A stretch of 41,758 nt of DNA from Bacteroidota bacterium. Its GTDB lineage: Bacteria; Bacteroidota; Bacteroidia; JABEUT01. The stretch lies in the NCBI GenBank assembly GCA_013288345.1, contig JABDCA010000002.1, forward strand, positions 113,686 through 155,443. Direction: 5' to 3'. This document shows positions 15,931 through 26,746 of this stretch, piece by piece; the stretch's first letter is position 1; each line of letters starts with the position of its first letter. The translations under genes were made by a program, and so were the position numbers. The notes beneath the pieces are model-generated. The model worked only from the letters and a program-made list of their open reading frames with translations, was not told the origin of the DNA and did not search any database.

Positions 15931-18900
15931 ATGATTCTCTATAAAAAATACTTTATCCCTTTTTGCATATTGCTGTTAGTGTTGTTTGGCAATAGCGCAT
16001 TCGCACAAAACTATTGGATGCAAAAGGCAGGAGGAACTACGATTGATGAGGCATATGGCATTTCATCGGATGGTAGCGGAAACACTTATACAACAGGGTA
16101 TTTTTCGGGCTCAGCTACCTTTGGTGCAACTACACTCAATACTAGTGGAATATCCGATGTTTTTATTGCAAAGACTGATAATGCAGGTAATTTTATTTGG
16201 GCAGTAAAAGCAGGCGGTGCCGGTTCGTGCAGAGGCCTTGCCATAAAAGCAGATGCAGCAGGCAATAGTTATGTTACTGGTTTTTATTATGGCTCTGCAA
16301 CTTTTGGTACGCATACTATTACAGCAGCAGGCTTGCAAGATGTATTTATAGCTAAATATGATAACTTAGGTAATGTAGTATGGGTAGTAAGTGCAGGTGG
16401 TACCTTGTCAGATGTTGGTAATGCTATAACAGTAGATAATGGTGGGAATGTAATAGTTACGGGAGAATTTGCAGGTACAGCTACTTTCGGTGCGTTTAAT
16501 TTAACGAGTGACAAAAACAATGTAAATGTTTTTACAACTGAACTGGATGCTAACGGTAATTTCCTTTGGGCACAAATGGGCTACGGGCCACATACCGATA
16601 GAGGGCTTGGAGTAGGGGCTGATGCAAGTGGTAATGTATATGTAACAGGGCAGTTTACCGATACCATAACTTTTGGGAGTATTCATAAGAGTAGTTTGTA
16701 TAATGCTATTTTTCTTATAAAGTATAATAGCAGTGGACAAGAGCAATGGTTTACCATGGCTGGTGGCGGAAGTATGAATATTGCCAATGGTATTGCTCTC
16801 GACAATAATTCAAATATTTATTTGACAGGCGATTTTACAGGAACACTGAGTTTTTTTGCAAGCCCAACCGTAACACTAAGCAATACTTATGCAAATCGGA
16901 TTTTTGTTGCAAAGTACGATGGTACAGGAAAATTATTATTTGATGTTTCTGATGGATCCTCAAGTGCAGTAACATCAAAAGCTATTTCACTTGATGCTTC
17001 AGGCAATGCATATATTACCGGGAATTTTGAATGCCGTTTTAACAGCTATGCCGATCAGTATGGACAGGGAGTATTTAACTCAGTTGGCACATGGGATATT
17101 TTTGTTGCTGAGTATGGTGCAGCGGCAGGTGCCTGGCAATGGAGCAGGCAAATAGGCGGGCATAAGGATAATCTGGCATATGGAATTTCGGTAGATGGCA
17201 GTGGAGATGTATATACAGCCGGAAGCTTTAACCAGGATATGATAGTTACCAGCGATGCAAATTACATTGGCTACAATTCTTCATCCATAAATTGTAATCT
17301 GGGGTATTGTTCTGATAATGATTACGGCAGTTTTCAATATTTTAATACTGCCGGCAACAGCGATATATTTATTGCAAAACCTATTGACCTTGCCCGTCAA
17401 CCCTACGATTTCTTTATCCGTAATGGCTCAACATGTACCAGGCCTGTAGAGGGTGTATGTATAAACTTTGGTTGCCCTGATACAGTTACGTTTTGTGAGT
17501 CGGGTGGGTTGAATGCCATTACAAATACATGTACCCAAATTGCCCCTGCATTTAATTATAAATGGTCAACAGGTTCTTTGTCGAATGGTGCAACAGCAAG
17601 TAAAACAGGCTGGTATTATGTAACAGAAACATCAACTGATGGTTGCCTGCAAAGTAACGATAGTATATATGTTGTGATTAATCCAAATCCATCCACACCT
17701 ACCATTTCAGATAACGTAATTGTAAATACCAATTCGCAACACCCTAAGCCTATAGATGTTTGTGAGAAACCCGTTATTTTAACAGGGGGCAATTTTGGTA
17801 CTAATACATATTCATGGTCGGGCGGAAGTACTGCAACCACTCAAAATATTACCGTTACAACCAGTGGTACTTATTGTTTCAATGTTAAAAATAAATATGG
17901 CTGCGATAGTTCAACCTGTGTTAATGTAATAATAGAAGATTCGTTACCTCCTATAAAACCTGGCTTAGTATGCCCTAAATGCATACACGATTCAATAGCC
18001 TTTTGTAAAGGAAGTACATTTCAAATGCTGGCATTCGATTCTATTACAAATATTGCTGAAAATGCAGGTATATGCATCCCTCCCGGTTCGCCTTATATAA
18101 CCAATAAGTGGTCAGTAACTCCGAATACTGCATCTTACAATTCTATTACTACTTGTCCATGTACTAATTATGTTCAACCAATCGATTCTGGTTGGTACTA
18201 TATTACAGACACTATTAAAAGGGCTAATAAATGTGATACACTTGTATCTGTTGTACATGACTCTGTTTATGTTCATCTTTTTCCGGTTCCTACACTTGCT
18301 CCTTTAAAAATAACACCTACAAATAAACTTGTTTGCCCGGGTGATTCTGTCTTACTGACTGCTTCAGGTATTACAACAGGAGCGGGTTTTGCTTGGTCCA
18401 CCGGTAGTACTCAAGATAGTATATGGGCTAAGGTTGGTAGTTATAGTGTTTCTGAAAAGGTTGTCAATTCATACGGATGTCCTGCATTTGCTAGTGCATT
18501 TGCTTCTATTGGACTGAAGACTGCACCTTCTATTAATGTTACCCCAACCACTGGCATAATTTGCCCCGGCGATTCGTTATTACTTACCTGTTCAGGTACC
18601 GGGAATTTTCAATGGCAGGGAGCAACAGGCCCTATCGGAGGCAATAGCTCTACTATTTATATTAAAACAGCCGGTTCGTATTACTGTATTCTAACCGATA
18701 CTAATTTGTACTGTTCCCCTATATTATCAAATACCGTTACGCTAGACCTTTACGCTACTCCATACCTGGCTTCATCTCCAAGCCCGGCAATTTGCCCCGG
18801 CGATTCTGTTCACTTGCATGTTGTGGGTTCAGGTGGAAGTACAATAAATTGGCTGCCACCGTTAAGTGGCCACGATACATCGGAGGTTATTACCAAGCCC

Positions 18901-19710
18901 GGAACATATAGCTGCACTATTACCAGTTGTGGTATACTTACTACTTGTACCATTACAATTACCTCATCAAATCCGGTGGCTAGCATAACTGCCTCCGGCC
19001 CTGAAACATTCTGTGTTGGCGATTCTGTTACCCTTACTGCAAATACTGGCATGTCTCAGTATATATGGAATCCGGGTGGTGTAAGCAGCCAAACTTTGGT
19101 GGTATATACTACAGGTACTTATACCTTAATAACTACCAATTCGGATGGATGTAAAGCACGCGATTCGAGTAAGATCATAGCAAACCCGAATAATACGAAG
19201 CCCCCTATAGTTGCCGATACAAATGTTTGCCTGGGTGAACAGGCTACTTTATCAATTTCAGGTTCAGGAAGTGCTTCATGGTATTCAGTTCCAATAGGCG
19301 GAACACCAATTGCAATAGGCCCTTCATACACCACTCCTGCAATAAGCGGGGCAACTTTGTTTTATGTTCAGGAAGTGATTGGCGGATGTATTACACCGAG
19401 AAGTACCGTTAAGGTAGACACGACAGATTGTGATGGCACCTATTTCCCAAATGTATTTACACCTAACGGAGATAATCAGAATGATGTATTTAAGCCAAAC
19501 ATAAAAGGTACGACCTGTTTTCATGCCGAAATATTTAACAGGTGGGGTGTAAAGGTTTACGAGTGGGATGACCCACTGGGAGGATGGAATGGTATTATTA
19601 TGCAAACAAAGCTTCCGGCATCTGATGGGGTGTATTATTACATTATAAAATACTGTACTTACCTTGGTGCAAAAGGCACGAAAGAGGGATTCTTGACACT
19701 GATAAGGTAA
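15931..19710 (+). CDS. large secreted protein: SBBP beta-propeller repeats, Ig-like repeats, CHU_C (T9SS type B) C-terminus
   Basis: 1259 residues with a signal peptide (ends G-N-S-A-F-A, then Q). About residues 27-490 hold seven SBBP-type repeats centred on TGxFxGxATFG (for example TTGYFSGSATFG, VTGEFAGTATFG). About 500-1165 hold Ig/PKD-like modules, with the phrase CPGDSVxLxxxG or a variant five times (VCPGDSVLLTASG, ICPGDSLLLTCSG, FCVGDSVTLTANTG). The last 90 residues, from YFPNVFTPNGDNQNDVF to the end, are a gliding-motility-associated CHU_C domain, the signal for type IX secretion. It is therefore probably exported to the cell surface or medium as an adhesin-like protein. No SprF partner adjoins it; one is at 39856. 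Confidence 0.93.
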   Translation: MILYKKYFIPFCILLLVLFGNSAFAQNYWMQKAGGTTIDEAYGISSDGSGNTYTTGYFSGSATFGATTLNTSGISDVFIAKTDNAGNFIWAVKAGGAGSCRGLAIKADAAGNSYVTGFYYGSATFGTHTITAAGLQDVFIAKYDNLGNVVWVVSAGGTLSDVGNAITVDNGGNVIVTGEFAGTATFGAFNLTSDKNNVNVFTTELDANGNFLWAQMGYGPHTDRGLGVGADASGNVYVTGQFTDTITFGSIHKSSLYNAIFLIKYNSSGQEQWFTMAGGGSMNIANGIALDNNSNIYLTGDFTGTLSFFASPTVTLSNTYANRIFVAKYDGTGKLLFDVSDGSSSAVTSKAISLDASGNAYITGNFECRFNSYADQYGQGVFNSVGTWDIFVAEYGAAAGAWQWSRQIGGHKDNLAYGISVDGSGDVYTAGSFNQDMIVTSDANYIGYNSSSINCNLGYCSDNDYGSFQYFNTAGNSDIFIAKPIDLARQPYDFFIRNGSTCTRPVEGVCINFGCPDTVTFCESGGLNAITNTCTQIAPAFNYKWSTGSLSNGATASKTGWYYVTETSTDGCLQSNDSIYVVINPNPSTPTISDNVIVNTNSQHPKPIDVCEKPVILTGGNFGTNTYSWSGGSTATTQNITVTTSGTYCFNVKNKYGCDSSTCVNVIIEDSLPPIKPGLVCPKCIHDSIAFCKGSTFQMLAFDSITNIAENAGICIPPGSPYITNKWSVTPNTASYNSITTCPCTNYVQPIDSGWYYITDTIKRANKCDTLVSVVHDSVYVHLFPVPTLAPLKITPTNKLVCPGDSVLLTASGITTGAGFAWSTGSTQDSIWAKVGSYSVSEKVVNSYGCPAFASAFASIGLKTAPSINVTPTTGIICPGDSLLLTCSGTGNFQWQGATGPIGGNSSTIYIKTAGSYYCILTDTNLYCSPILSNTVTLDLYATPYLASSPSPAICPGDSVHLHVVGSGGSTINWLPPLSGHDTSEVITKPGTYSCTITSCGILTTCTITITSSNPVASITASGPETFCVGDSVTLTANTGMSQYIWNPGGVSSQTLVVYTTGTYTLITTNSDGCKARDSSKIIANPNNTKPPIVADTNVCLGEQATLSISGSGSASWYSVPIGGTPIAIGPSYTTPAISGATLFYVQEVIGGCITPRSTVKVDTTDCDGTYFPNVFTPNGDNQNDVFKPNIKGTTCFHAEIFNRWGVKVYEWDDPLGGWNGIIMQTKLPASDGVYYYIIKYCTYLGAKGTKEGFLTLIR

Positions 19711-19725
19711 TCAAGTACTTTCTTA

Positions 19726-19733
19726 TATCTTTG
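19726..19733 (+). promoter_or_regulatory. -7 promoter box of the methyltransferase gene
   Basis: TATCTTTG, full consensus, 17 nt before ATG 19751. It lies 15 nt after the preceding stop, so this gene probably has its own promoter. Confidence 0.5.
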
Positions 19734-19750
19734 GCGCCCAATTTCAATTT

Positions 19751-20347
19751 ATGATAGCGGAATGTAAGGTCTTGGATATTAATGTGAGTGATGAAGATTT
19801 CAATCTTATTTATCCTGAAAAAATAAGAGAGATAGCTTATAATCAATGGACACCATTGGATGTTTCAAGACTTGCTGCAAAATTCCTGGCCGAAAAGCCA
19901 AATGCAAGGGTCCTTGATATTGGTTCGGGCGTTGGTAAATTCTGCATGGTAGGCGCTTCGTGTACCAATGGCCTTTTTACAGGTGTTGAGCAAAGAGATT
20001 ACCTGGTTGAAATGTCGAATAAAATATCGGCGCGTTATGGTCTGGCAAATGCAAAGTACATTCACTCTAACATTATGGATATACCATTTGTTGACTACGA
20101 TTCTTTTTATTTTTTCAATGCCTTTTACGAAAATATTGACAGAGCAGCAGTTATCGATAATACAGTAGAGCGAGGTTTTAACTTTTACAATATGTACACC
20201 CGCTATGTAAGCGGGCAGTTGGCTAAGAAACAAATAGGAACCAGACTGGCAACATACTGGAGCCCCTTGAATGAGATACCTGATAGCTACGAATTGAAGT
20301 TTTCGGCTTTTGAAGAGAAGCTGAACTGCTGGGAAAAAGTGAGATAA
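19751..20347 (+). CDS. class I SAM-dependent methyltransferase
   Basis: 198 residues. The SAM-binding motif I is clear: ARVLDIGSGVGKFC (about 54-67) followed by GVEQRDYLVEMSN with the acidic end of strand 2, and the motif-III-like phrase DYDSFYFFNAFYENI. The substrate cannot be read. The layout, with a helical cap before motif I (W-T-P-L-D-V-S-R-L-A-A-K), resembles small-molecule or protein methyltransferases of Bacteroidota that remain unnamed. It has its own -7 box and is followed by the cvfB-like gene, which also has one. Confidence 0.8.
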   Translation: MIAECKVLDINVSDEDFNLIYPEKIREIAYNQWTPLDVSRLAAKFLAEKPNARVLDIGSGVGKFCMVGASCTNGLFTGVEQRDYLVEMSNKISARYGLANAKYIHSNIMDIPFVDYDSFYFFNAFYENIDRAAVIDNTVERGFNFYNMYTRYVSGQLAKKQIGTRLATYWSPLNEIPDSYELKFSAFEEKLNCWEKVR

Positions 20348-20360
20348 TTACCCTTTAGCG

Positions 20361-20368
20361 TATATTTG
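20361..20368 (+). promoter_or_regulatory. -7 promoter box of the cvfB-like gene
   Basis: TATATTTG, full consensus, 22 nt before ATG 20391. No -33 box is recognised. Confidence 0.45.
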
Positions 20369-20390
20369 GTAGGTACAATAAATAAAGCGT

Positions 20391-21221
20391 ATGGCAGAAA
20401 TTGGGAAATGGAATAATTTGAGGGTGGTTAAGCTTTTAGATTTCGGCGCTTACCTTGATGGAGGTGAGCATGGTGAAATACTTACGCCTATACGCTACGT
20501 GCCTGCTGATTGTAAGATAGATGATGAGGTAGATGTTTTTATTTACCTCGATTCCGAAGATCGTATTATTGCTACAACCGAAAAGCCTTTTGCGCAAGTT
20601 GGCGATTTTGCTTTACTTGAAGTAGTTTCGGTTAGTGGTATTGGTGCTTTTCTTGATTGGGGACTCATGAAGGATTTGTTTGTTCCTTTCCGCGAACAAA
20701 GGCAAAAAATGGAAGAAGGCTATTCTTATGTGGTGCATATATATGTCGATGATGTGAGTAACCGCATTGTGGGCTCAGCCAAGGTGGAGGATTTTCTGGA
20801 TCTAACCCCACACGAATTTACCGAAGGACAGGAAGTTGATTTAGTTCTTTACAGCCATACCGATATTGGATATAAGGCCATAATAAATAATACACATACA
20901 GGCGTTGTATATAACAGTGATGTATTCAGAAAGCTGGATAGAGGTGAGAAAACGAAAGGCTATATAAAGAGAATACGTGAGGACAGAAAAATAGACCTGC
21001 TTATAGATAAGCCTGGTTACGAAAAGATAGATGATATATCGCAAAAAATATTGGATAAGCTGAAAGAAGAAAAAGGGTTTATTCCATTGGTAGATAAGAG
21101 TCCTGCTGAAGCTATTTATGATATGTTCGGTATCAGTAAAAAAACCTTTAAAAAGGCTATAGGCAGCTTGTATAAAGCCAGACTAATAACCATAGAGGAA
21201 GCAGGTATAAAGTTGAATTAG
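20391..21221 (+). CDS. CvfB/YitL-family S1 RNA-binding protein
   Basis: 276 residues, the usual size. Seen: three or four S1-like beta-barrel segments. The first is at 8-62 (LRVVKLLDFGAYLDGGEHGEILTP), the second at 68-130 (LLEVVSVSGIGAFLDWGLMKDLFVP), the third about 145-210. A C-terminal winged-helix module follows (SPAEAIYDMFGISKKTFKKAIGSLYKARLITI). This is the CvfB layout; members bind RNA and affect virulence-factor expression in Firmicutes, but the role in Bacteroidota is not known. It has a -7 box directly upstream. The DUF6155-like gene follows 11 nt downstream, so the two are likely co-transcribed. Confidence 0.9.
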   Translation: MAEIGKWNNLRVVKLLDFGAYLDGGEHGEILTPIRYVPADCKIDDEVDVFIYLDSEDRIIATTEKPFAQVGDFALLEVVSVSGIGAFLDWGLMKDLFVPFREQRQKMEEGYSYVVHIYVDDVSNRIVGSAKVEDFLDLTPHEFTEGQEVDLVLYSHTDIGYKAIINNTHTGVVYNSDVFRKLDRGEKTKGYIKRIREDRKIDLLIDKPGYEKIDDISQKILDKLKEEKGFIPLVDKSPAEAIYDMFGISKKTFKKAIGSLYKARLITIEEAGIKLN

Positions 21222-21232
21222 CATTTTCTTTT

Positions 21233-21748
21233 ATGTCTAAGCTCACTAAAAAAGCACTGTTAAAGCACCTTGATAAATCTGATAAGGAAGATATTATTAA
21301 GGAAATAGTAACGCTGTTTGATAAGTTTAAAAATGTAAAGGAGTTTTATGCCGCAGAGCTTTCTGATAGTGCTAACCCTATACTTGAAAAGTATAAGAAG
21401 AAGATAAGGGAGGCTTACTTATTAATGAATCCTAAAGAGCGTAGTACCAATATGAATTTAAACAGGCTCATTACCGAGTTTAAGAAAGTGAGTATTTATG
21501 ATCGTGAGCTTGCCGACCTTATGTTGTATAGGGTAGAATGCGGGGTCGCAGCTTTCAGGAGGAATGATAAACGAACCGTAACATTCTATAACTGCATTTT
21601 ATCTACTTTTGAAGAAGCAGTTAAGCTTATTGAATCAGGTGGTTATGCGGAGGAATTCAGGCAAAGGATCAGGAAAGTAATTAAAGACGCAGAAGCTGGA
21701 AAATACGAAATAGCGGAGAGTATGAGTGATATCGCATTGGAGATTTAA
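21233..21748 (+). CDS. DUF6155-like protein
   Basis: 171 residues, highly charged and helical, without signal peptide or membrane segment. The opening LTKKALLKHLDKSDKEDIIKEIVTLFDKF and a following phrase on changes in 'EFYAAEL' resemble the DUF6155 family as I remember it; function is unknown. It sits 11 nt after the cvfB-like gene and 5 nt before the small secreted protein, probably one transcript. Family assignment is tentative. Confidence 0.65.
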   Translation: MSKLTKKALLKHLDKSDKEDIIKEIVTLFDKFKNVKEFYAAELSDSANPILEKYKKKIREAYLLMNPKERSTNMNLNRLITEFKKVSIYDRELADLMLYRVECGVAAFRRNDKRTVTFYNCILSTFEEAVKLIESGGYAEEFRQRIRKVIKDAEAGKYEIAESMSDIALEI

Positions 21749-21753
21749 AGAGA

Positions 21754-22233
21754 ATGAAATTTATGGGAATAAGGCCGAAAATGTTTTACAGAGGGTTATT
21801 AAGTGTGATGCTTGTCTTGGCAAGCGCTACTAGTGGCAAATGCCAAAAGCAAGACACTGCTTTTATGGGCAAAAGCATTTCTGATATAAAGAAAATGCTG
21901 GTAGGTAGCTGGGTTATGGTAGATGACAGTACCATTAAAATAAAGATAACTGCTGATTCCATTCAATATTTAAAGCGCAATAATAATGGCATACCTGAAC
22001 ATCGGATAAGAGGAAATGTTTATGAGATCACTCAAACCCATTGTGGCGCTTCGTTCGTTAATAGCCAAAGCGGATTTTATGTGGTTGAGCATACAATGAG
22101 GAATGGTAAGCAATTAGACTCATGTTTGCCTATACAGGTGTTAAATCAAAACTGGCTGACTTTATTTCAAAGCATTCCACAAGCTGATATCTATTCAGGT
22201 GCGTTGGAACTTAGATACAGAAGGATTAAATAA
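21754..22233 (+). CDS. small secreted protein, unknown function (lipocalin-like size)
   Basis: 159 residues. The signal peptide is LLSVMLVLASATSG, then K-C-Q; a start at the internal Met (21781) would give a more usual n-region. The mature part has a short LVGSWVMVDDSTIKIKITADSIQYL strand pattern. That arrangement (L-x-G-x-W near the N-terminus) occurs in lipocalin-like domains, but the evidence is weak. It lies 5 nt after the DUF6155-like gene. It converges with the ABC-F gene, leaving 28 nt between stops. Confidence 0.6.
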   Translation: MKFMGIRPKMFYRGLLSVMLVLASATSGKCQKQDTAFMGKSISDIKKMLVGSWVMVDDSTIKIKITADSIQYLKRNNNGIPEHRIRGNVYEITQTHCGASFVNSQSGFYVVEHTMRNGKQLDSCLPIQVLNQNWLTLFQSIPQADIYSGALELRYRRIK

Positions 22234-22261
22234 AATTAAATAGGGGGTAGATTGTCTTAAC

Positions 22262-23932
<1,671 letters not shown>

Positions 23933-23953
23933 TTAGGCATTTTCCCTAGAAAA

Positions 23954-24039
23954 GAAGCCCGAAGGGCTTCAATGTGAGTAGCCATCCATGAAATGGGTGG
24001 TAAATAATAAACGGCAATATAGCAACCCTGAAGGGGTTG
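23954..24039. repeat. triple-hairpin intergenic repeat
   Basis: Three stems in a row: GAAGCCC-GAA-GGGCTTC (23954-23970); CCATCCAT with ATGGGTGG (23982-24000, one wobble); CAACCC-TGAAG-GGGTTG (24023-24039). Conserved-looking spacers read AATAATAAACGGCAATATAG. This is the type of nested-hairpin intergenic repeat I associate with Bacteroidota. It lies between the HNH and ABC-F genes and may help separate their transcripts. Confidence 0.6.
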
Positions 24040-24086
24040 AACACAGGCTAGCATCTGTAAATATTTGAGTGTTTTTTTTAAGGAAT

Positions 24087-24575
24087 TTACTCCTCCTTAT
24101 TTAATTGAAATTTCTTTAATCTTTTATGTCTTGTCAGTTTAGTATGTCGCTTCATTAGATTGTGTCGTTTACACAACACCTGTAGATTCTCTATTTCAGT
24201 TAGACCTCCTCTGTTGAAAGGTTCAATGTGGTCGATTTCTAATTTCTTTTTACTGCCACATATATAACATTGGTGATTATACCTTTTTAAGACTTTTACT
24301 CTCAAGAATGAGGGGATTTTATAACCATAAAGCATTTGATTGAATGATGTATTATACATCCTTTCTAAATGTTTTAAGAAATTAGACGTTCCGCCCCCTT
24401 GATCGGTTCGATGCATATAGAAGTATTGCTCAATAATTTCTTTAACACCTTCATCTGAAATATAGACGGTATCACTTCCATACCAGCCATCACTTTCTTT
24501 ATATTTCTTGCCAGTAATGGCGCAAGTATACTTTTTTTTACTGCTATGCCTTATATGGAAAGTATTGAAACTCAT
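24087..24575 (-). CDS. HNH endonuclease
   Basis: 162 residues. The C-terminal HNH module is complete: C-Y-I-C-G (112-116 or so), LEIDHIEPFNRGG with the metal-activating D-H, then ENLQVLCKRHNLMK with N and H. Cys pairs are CYIC and LC-K-R-H-N, one cysteine fewer than a zinc ribbon. The N-terminal half has no known domain but carries ITGKKYKESDGWYG and a helix. HNH nucleases of this size occur in restriction, mobile elements and repair. The gene lies 24 nt after paaZ on the same strand, and nothing else ties the two together functionally. Confidence 0.8.
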   Translation of the reverse strand: MSFNTFHIRHSSKKKYTCAITGKKYKESDGWYGSDTVYISDEGVKEIIEQYFYMHRTDQGGGTSNFLKHLERMYNTSFNQMLYGYKIPSFLRVKVLKRYNHQCYICGSKKKLEIDHIEPFNRGGLTEIENLQVLCKRHNLMKRHTKLTRHKRLKKFQLNKEE

Positions 24576-24599
24576 TCACGGGATTCTTATTGGATCATT

Positions 24600-26642
24600 C
24601 TATTTGTTCTTCCTCGCAACAATGGTCAATATAGTTGCCAAGGCAACAGTTTCGCCTGTTTCATCGTATACATCTACCTGCCATTTTACAATGCCCTGTG
24701 GTGTTTCGCCTTCGCGGTTCTCCTTGGCCACTTTTTCCTTTACGGTCAAGCGTACACCAATGGTGGCACCCACATAAACAGGTTTAATAAAGCGGCATTC
24801 ATCAAGGCCATAGTTAGCTAATACAGGGCCTTTTTTAGGGTCGACAAATAAACCTGCAGCGGCAGATAATACAAAGTATCCGTGTGCTACTCGGCTGGTA
24901 AACATGGTGCCTTCTAAGGATGTTACATCCATGTGGGCGTAGAAGTTATCTCCGCTAATGTTAGCAAAGTTTACAATATCTGCCTCGGTAACGGTGCGCT
25001 TATGGGTAACAACTGTTTCTCCAATTTTCAAATCCTCAAAATGCTTACGGAAAGCATGAACTATCTCCTCTGTTTGTTCAGCCTTAGGCTGGTAAACATC
25101 GGTTATCTTCATAATGGTTGTTGGGTGCGATTGTATGGCAGTACGTTGCATATAATGGAATATGCCTCGCATACCGCCCATTTCTTCTCCGCCTCCTGCT
25201 CTGCCCGGGCCACCATGTACAAGGTGGGGCAGGGGAGAACCGTGGCCTGTGTTTTCTCCGGCACAACGTGAGTTGATAATGACCATACGGCCGTGGTATG
25301 CAGCGGTGCCTAATACTATTTCGCGGGCATAGTCATCGTTTTCTGTAAATACAGAACCAACCAGACTGCCTTTGCCCATACGTGCCAGTGTTGCAGCATC
25401 GGCAATGTTTTTATACGGCATAATAGTGCTTATTGGTCCGAATGCCTCTATTTCGTGTGGGGCTTTATTATGAAGCGGGTCAGCAGCAAATAGCAACATG
25501 CTAGGGAAGAATGCGCCTTTCTTTTTATCGGCAGCCCTTACTTCAAAGTCATCGTAATTACCATAAACAGTCTGGCAGCTCTTTTGCAGTTCTTTTACTT
25601 TTTCCAATACTTCTTTTACCTGATCCTTACCTGCCAGTGGGCCCATTCTTACCCCTTCGGTACTTGGGTCGCCTAATGCAATAGTGCTTAGTCTTTTCTT
25701 TAATGCTTCCATAGCCGGTTCGGCTAAATTTTCAGGAATAATAGTACGGCGGATGGCAGTACATTTCTGCCCTGCTTTCACAGTCATTTCCTTAGCTACT
25801 TCTTTTATAAACAAGTCGAATATAGGAGTGCCGGGTTGTGCATCAGGGCCGAGTATGCAACAATTGAGCGAATCGGCTTCCATATTAAAACGTATGGAGT
25901 TATCTAAAATATTCGGGTGCGATTTTAATTTTTTGCCTGTAGATGCGCTTCCTGTAAAGGTTACTACATCTTGTAATGTTAAATGGTCAAGCAGATCGCC
26001 TGTGCTGCCACAAAGCAGTTGCAATACGCCATCCGGCAAAATACCCGAAGCTGCAATTTCTTTTACCATAATCTGTGTAAGGTAACATGTAACAGTTGCT
26101 GGCTTAACAATAGCCGGCATACCCGCAAGCAAGTTCACAGCTATCTTCTCCAGCATACCCCAACATGGGAAATTGAATGCATTAATATGTACAGCAGCAC
26201 CTTCAAGCGGAACACAAATGTGGTGCCCAATAAACGTACCATTCTTCGATATCATTTCGGGTTTGCCATCAACAAAAAAAGGCTCGTTTGGTAGTTCGCG
26301 CCTGCCTTTACTGGCATACACAAACAGGTTGCCAATGCCACCTTCTATGTCAATCCAAGAATCTACTTTGGTTGCACCGGTAGCAACAGAGACTTTATAG
26401 AAAATATCTTTCTTTTCGGTAAGGTAAAGCGCAAGCTTTTTAAGCATTAATGCACGCTCATGAAAGGTCATTTTACGAAGCTTTGGCCCGCCCACATTAC
26501 GTGCATATTCGAGCATGGCCTTGTAGTCTGTGCCTTTTGTTGTGGCCTCAGCTATTTGCTGGCCTGTAACTGCGTTAAAGAGAGCAACACCATCGCCGTC
26601 TCCTTCAATCCATTTCCCTTGTATATAATTGGCAAGTTTCAT
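24600..26642 (-). CDS. paaZ: bifunctional PaaZ: aldehyde dehydrogenase plus oxepin-CoA hydrolase
   Basis: 680 residues, the usual PaaZ length. Residues 1-510 are an aldehyde dehydrogenase with nucleophile C294 in AGQKCTAIRR and general base E255 in FNMEADSLN. Residues about 525-680 are a MaoC-like hydratase with D565 and H570 in SGDNFYAHMD. In phenylacetate degradation the hydratase opens the oxepin-CoA ring and the dehydrogenase oxidises the resulting semialdehyde. No other paa gene is in the window, so a solitary role or a distant paa operon is implied. A strong promoter lies upstream, divergent from the DUF5606 gene. Confidence 0.95.
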   Translation of the reverse strand: MKLANYIQGKWIEGDGDGVALFNAVTGQQIAEATTKGTDYKAMLEYARNVGGPKLRKMTFHERALMLKKLALYLTEKKDIFYKVSVATGATKVDSWIDIEGGIGNLFVYASKGRRELPNEPFFVDGKPEMISKNGTFIGHHICVPLEGAAVHINAFNFPCWGMLEKIAVNLLAGMPAIVKPATVTCYLTQIMVKEIAASGILPDGVLQLLCGSTGDLLDHLTLQDVVTFTGSASTGKKLKSHPNILDNSIRFNMEADSLNCCILGPDAQPGTPIFDLFIKEVAKEMTVKAGQKCTAIRRTIIPENLAEPAMEALKKRLSTIALGDPSTEGVRMGPLAGKDQVKEVLEKVKELQKSCQTVYGNYDDFEVRAADKKKGAFFPSMLLFAADPLHNKAPHEIEAFGPISTIMPYKNIADAATLARMGKGSLVGSVFTENDDYAREIVLGTAAYHGRMVIINSRCAGENTGHGSPLPHLVHGGPGRAGGGEEMGGMRGIFHYMQRTAIQSHPTTIMKITDVYQPKAEQTEEIVHAFRKHFEDLKIGETVVTHKRTVTEADIVNFANISGDNFYAHMDVTSLEGTMFTSRVAHGYFVLSAAAGLFVDPKKGPVLANYGLDECRFIKPVYVGATIGVRLTVKEKVAKENREGETPQGIVKWQVDVYDETGETVALATILTIVARKNK

Positions 26643-26664
26643 AATAATATAATTAGGTTTTGTT

Positions 26665-26695
26665 CAAAGATAGGAAAAGCACAAAATTAGACAAA
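26665..26695 (-). promoter_or_regulatory. promoter of paaZ
   Basis: The minus strand reads TTTG (26692-26695), 19 nt, TATCTTTG (26665-26672), a full consensus match with spacer equal to that of the nucleotidyltransferase promoter. The -7 box is 23 nt before the ATG. Confidence 0.65.
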
Positions 26696-26721
26696 GTGCA
26701 ATAATTGCATTGTAAAAACGT

Positions 26722-26729
26722 TATATTTG
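26722..26729 (+). promoter_or_regulatory. -7 promoter box of the DUF5606 gene
   Basis: TATATTTG, full consensus, 17 nt before ATG 26747. It fixes the start: an earlier in-frame codon at 26705 would lie upstream of the promoter. It forms a divergent pair with the paaZ promoter. Confidence 0.6.
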
Positions 26730-26746
26730 CATCAAAACCTATAGAC

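Noticed and set aside
23954-24039. Three hairpins in a row as a possible CRISPR-like array or riboswitch
   Set aside because: The stems differ from each other and have no constant repeat/spacer pattern; they fit a known style of intergenic repeat. No CRISPR array was seen anywhere in the window.
24087-26642. A phenylacetate-degradation cluster around paaZ
   Set aside because: No paaABCDE, paaG, paaJ or paaK homologue is present; the neighbours are an HNH nuclease and an ABC-F gene.
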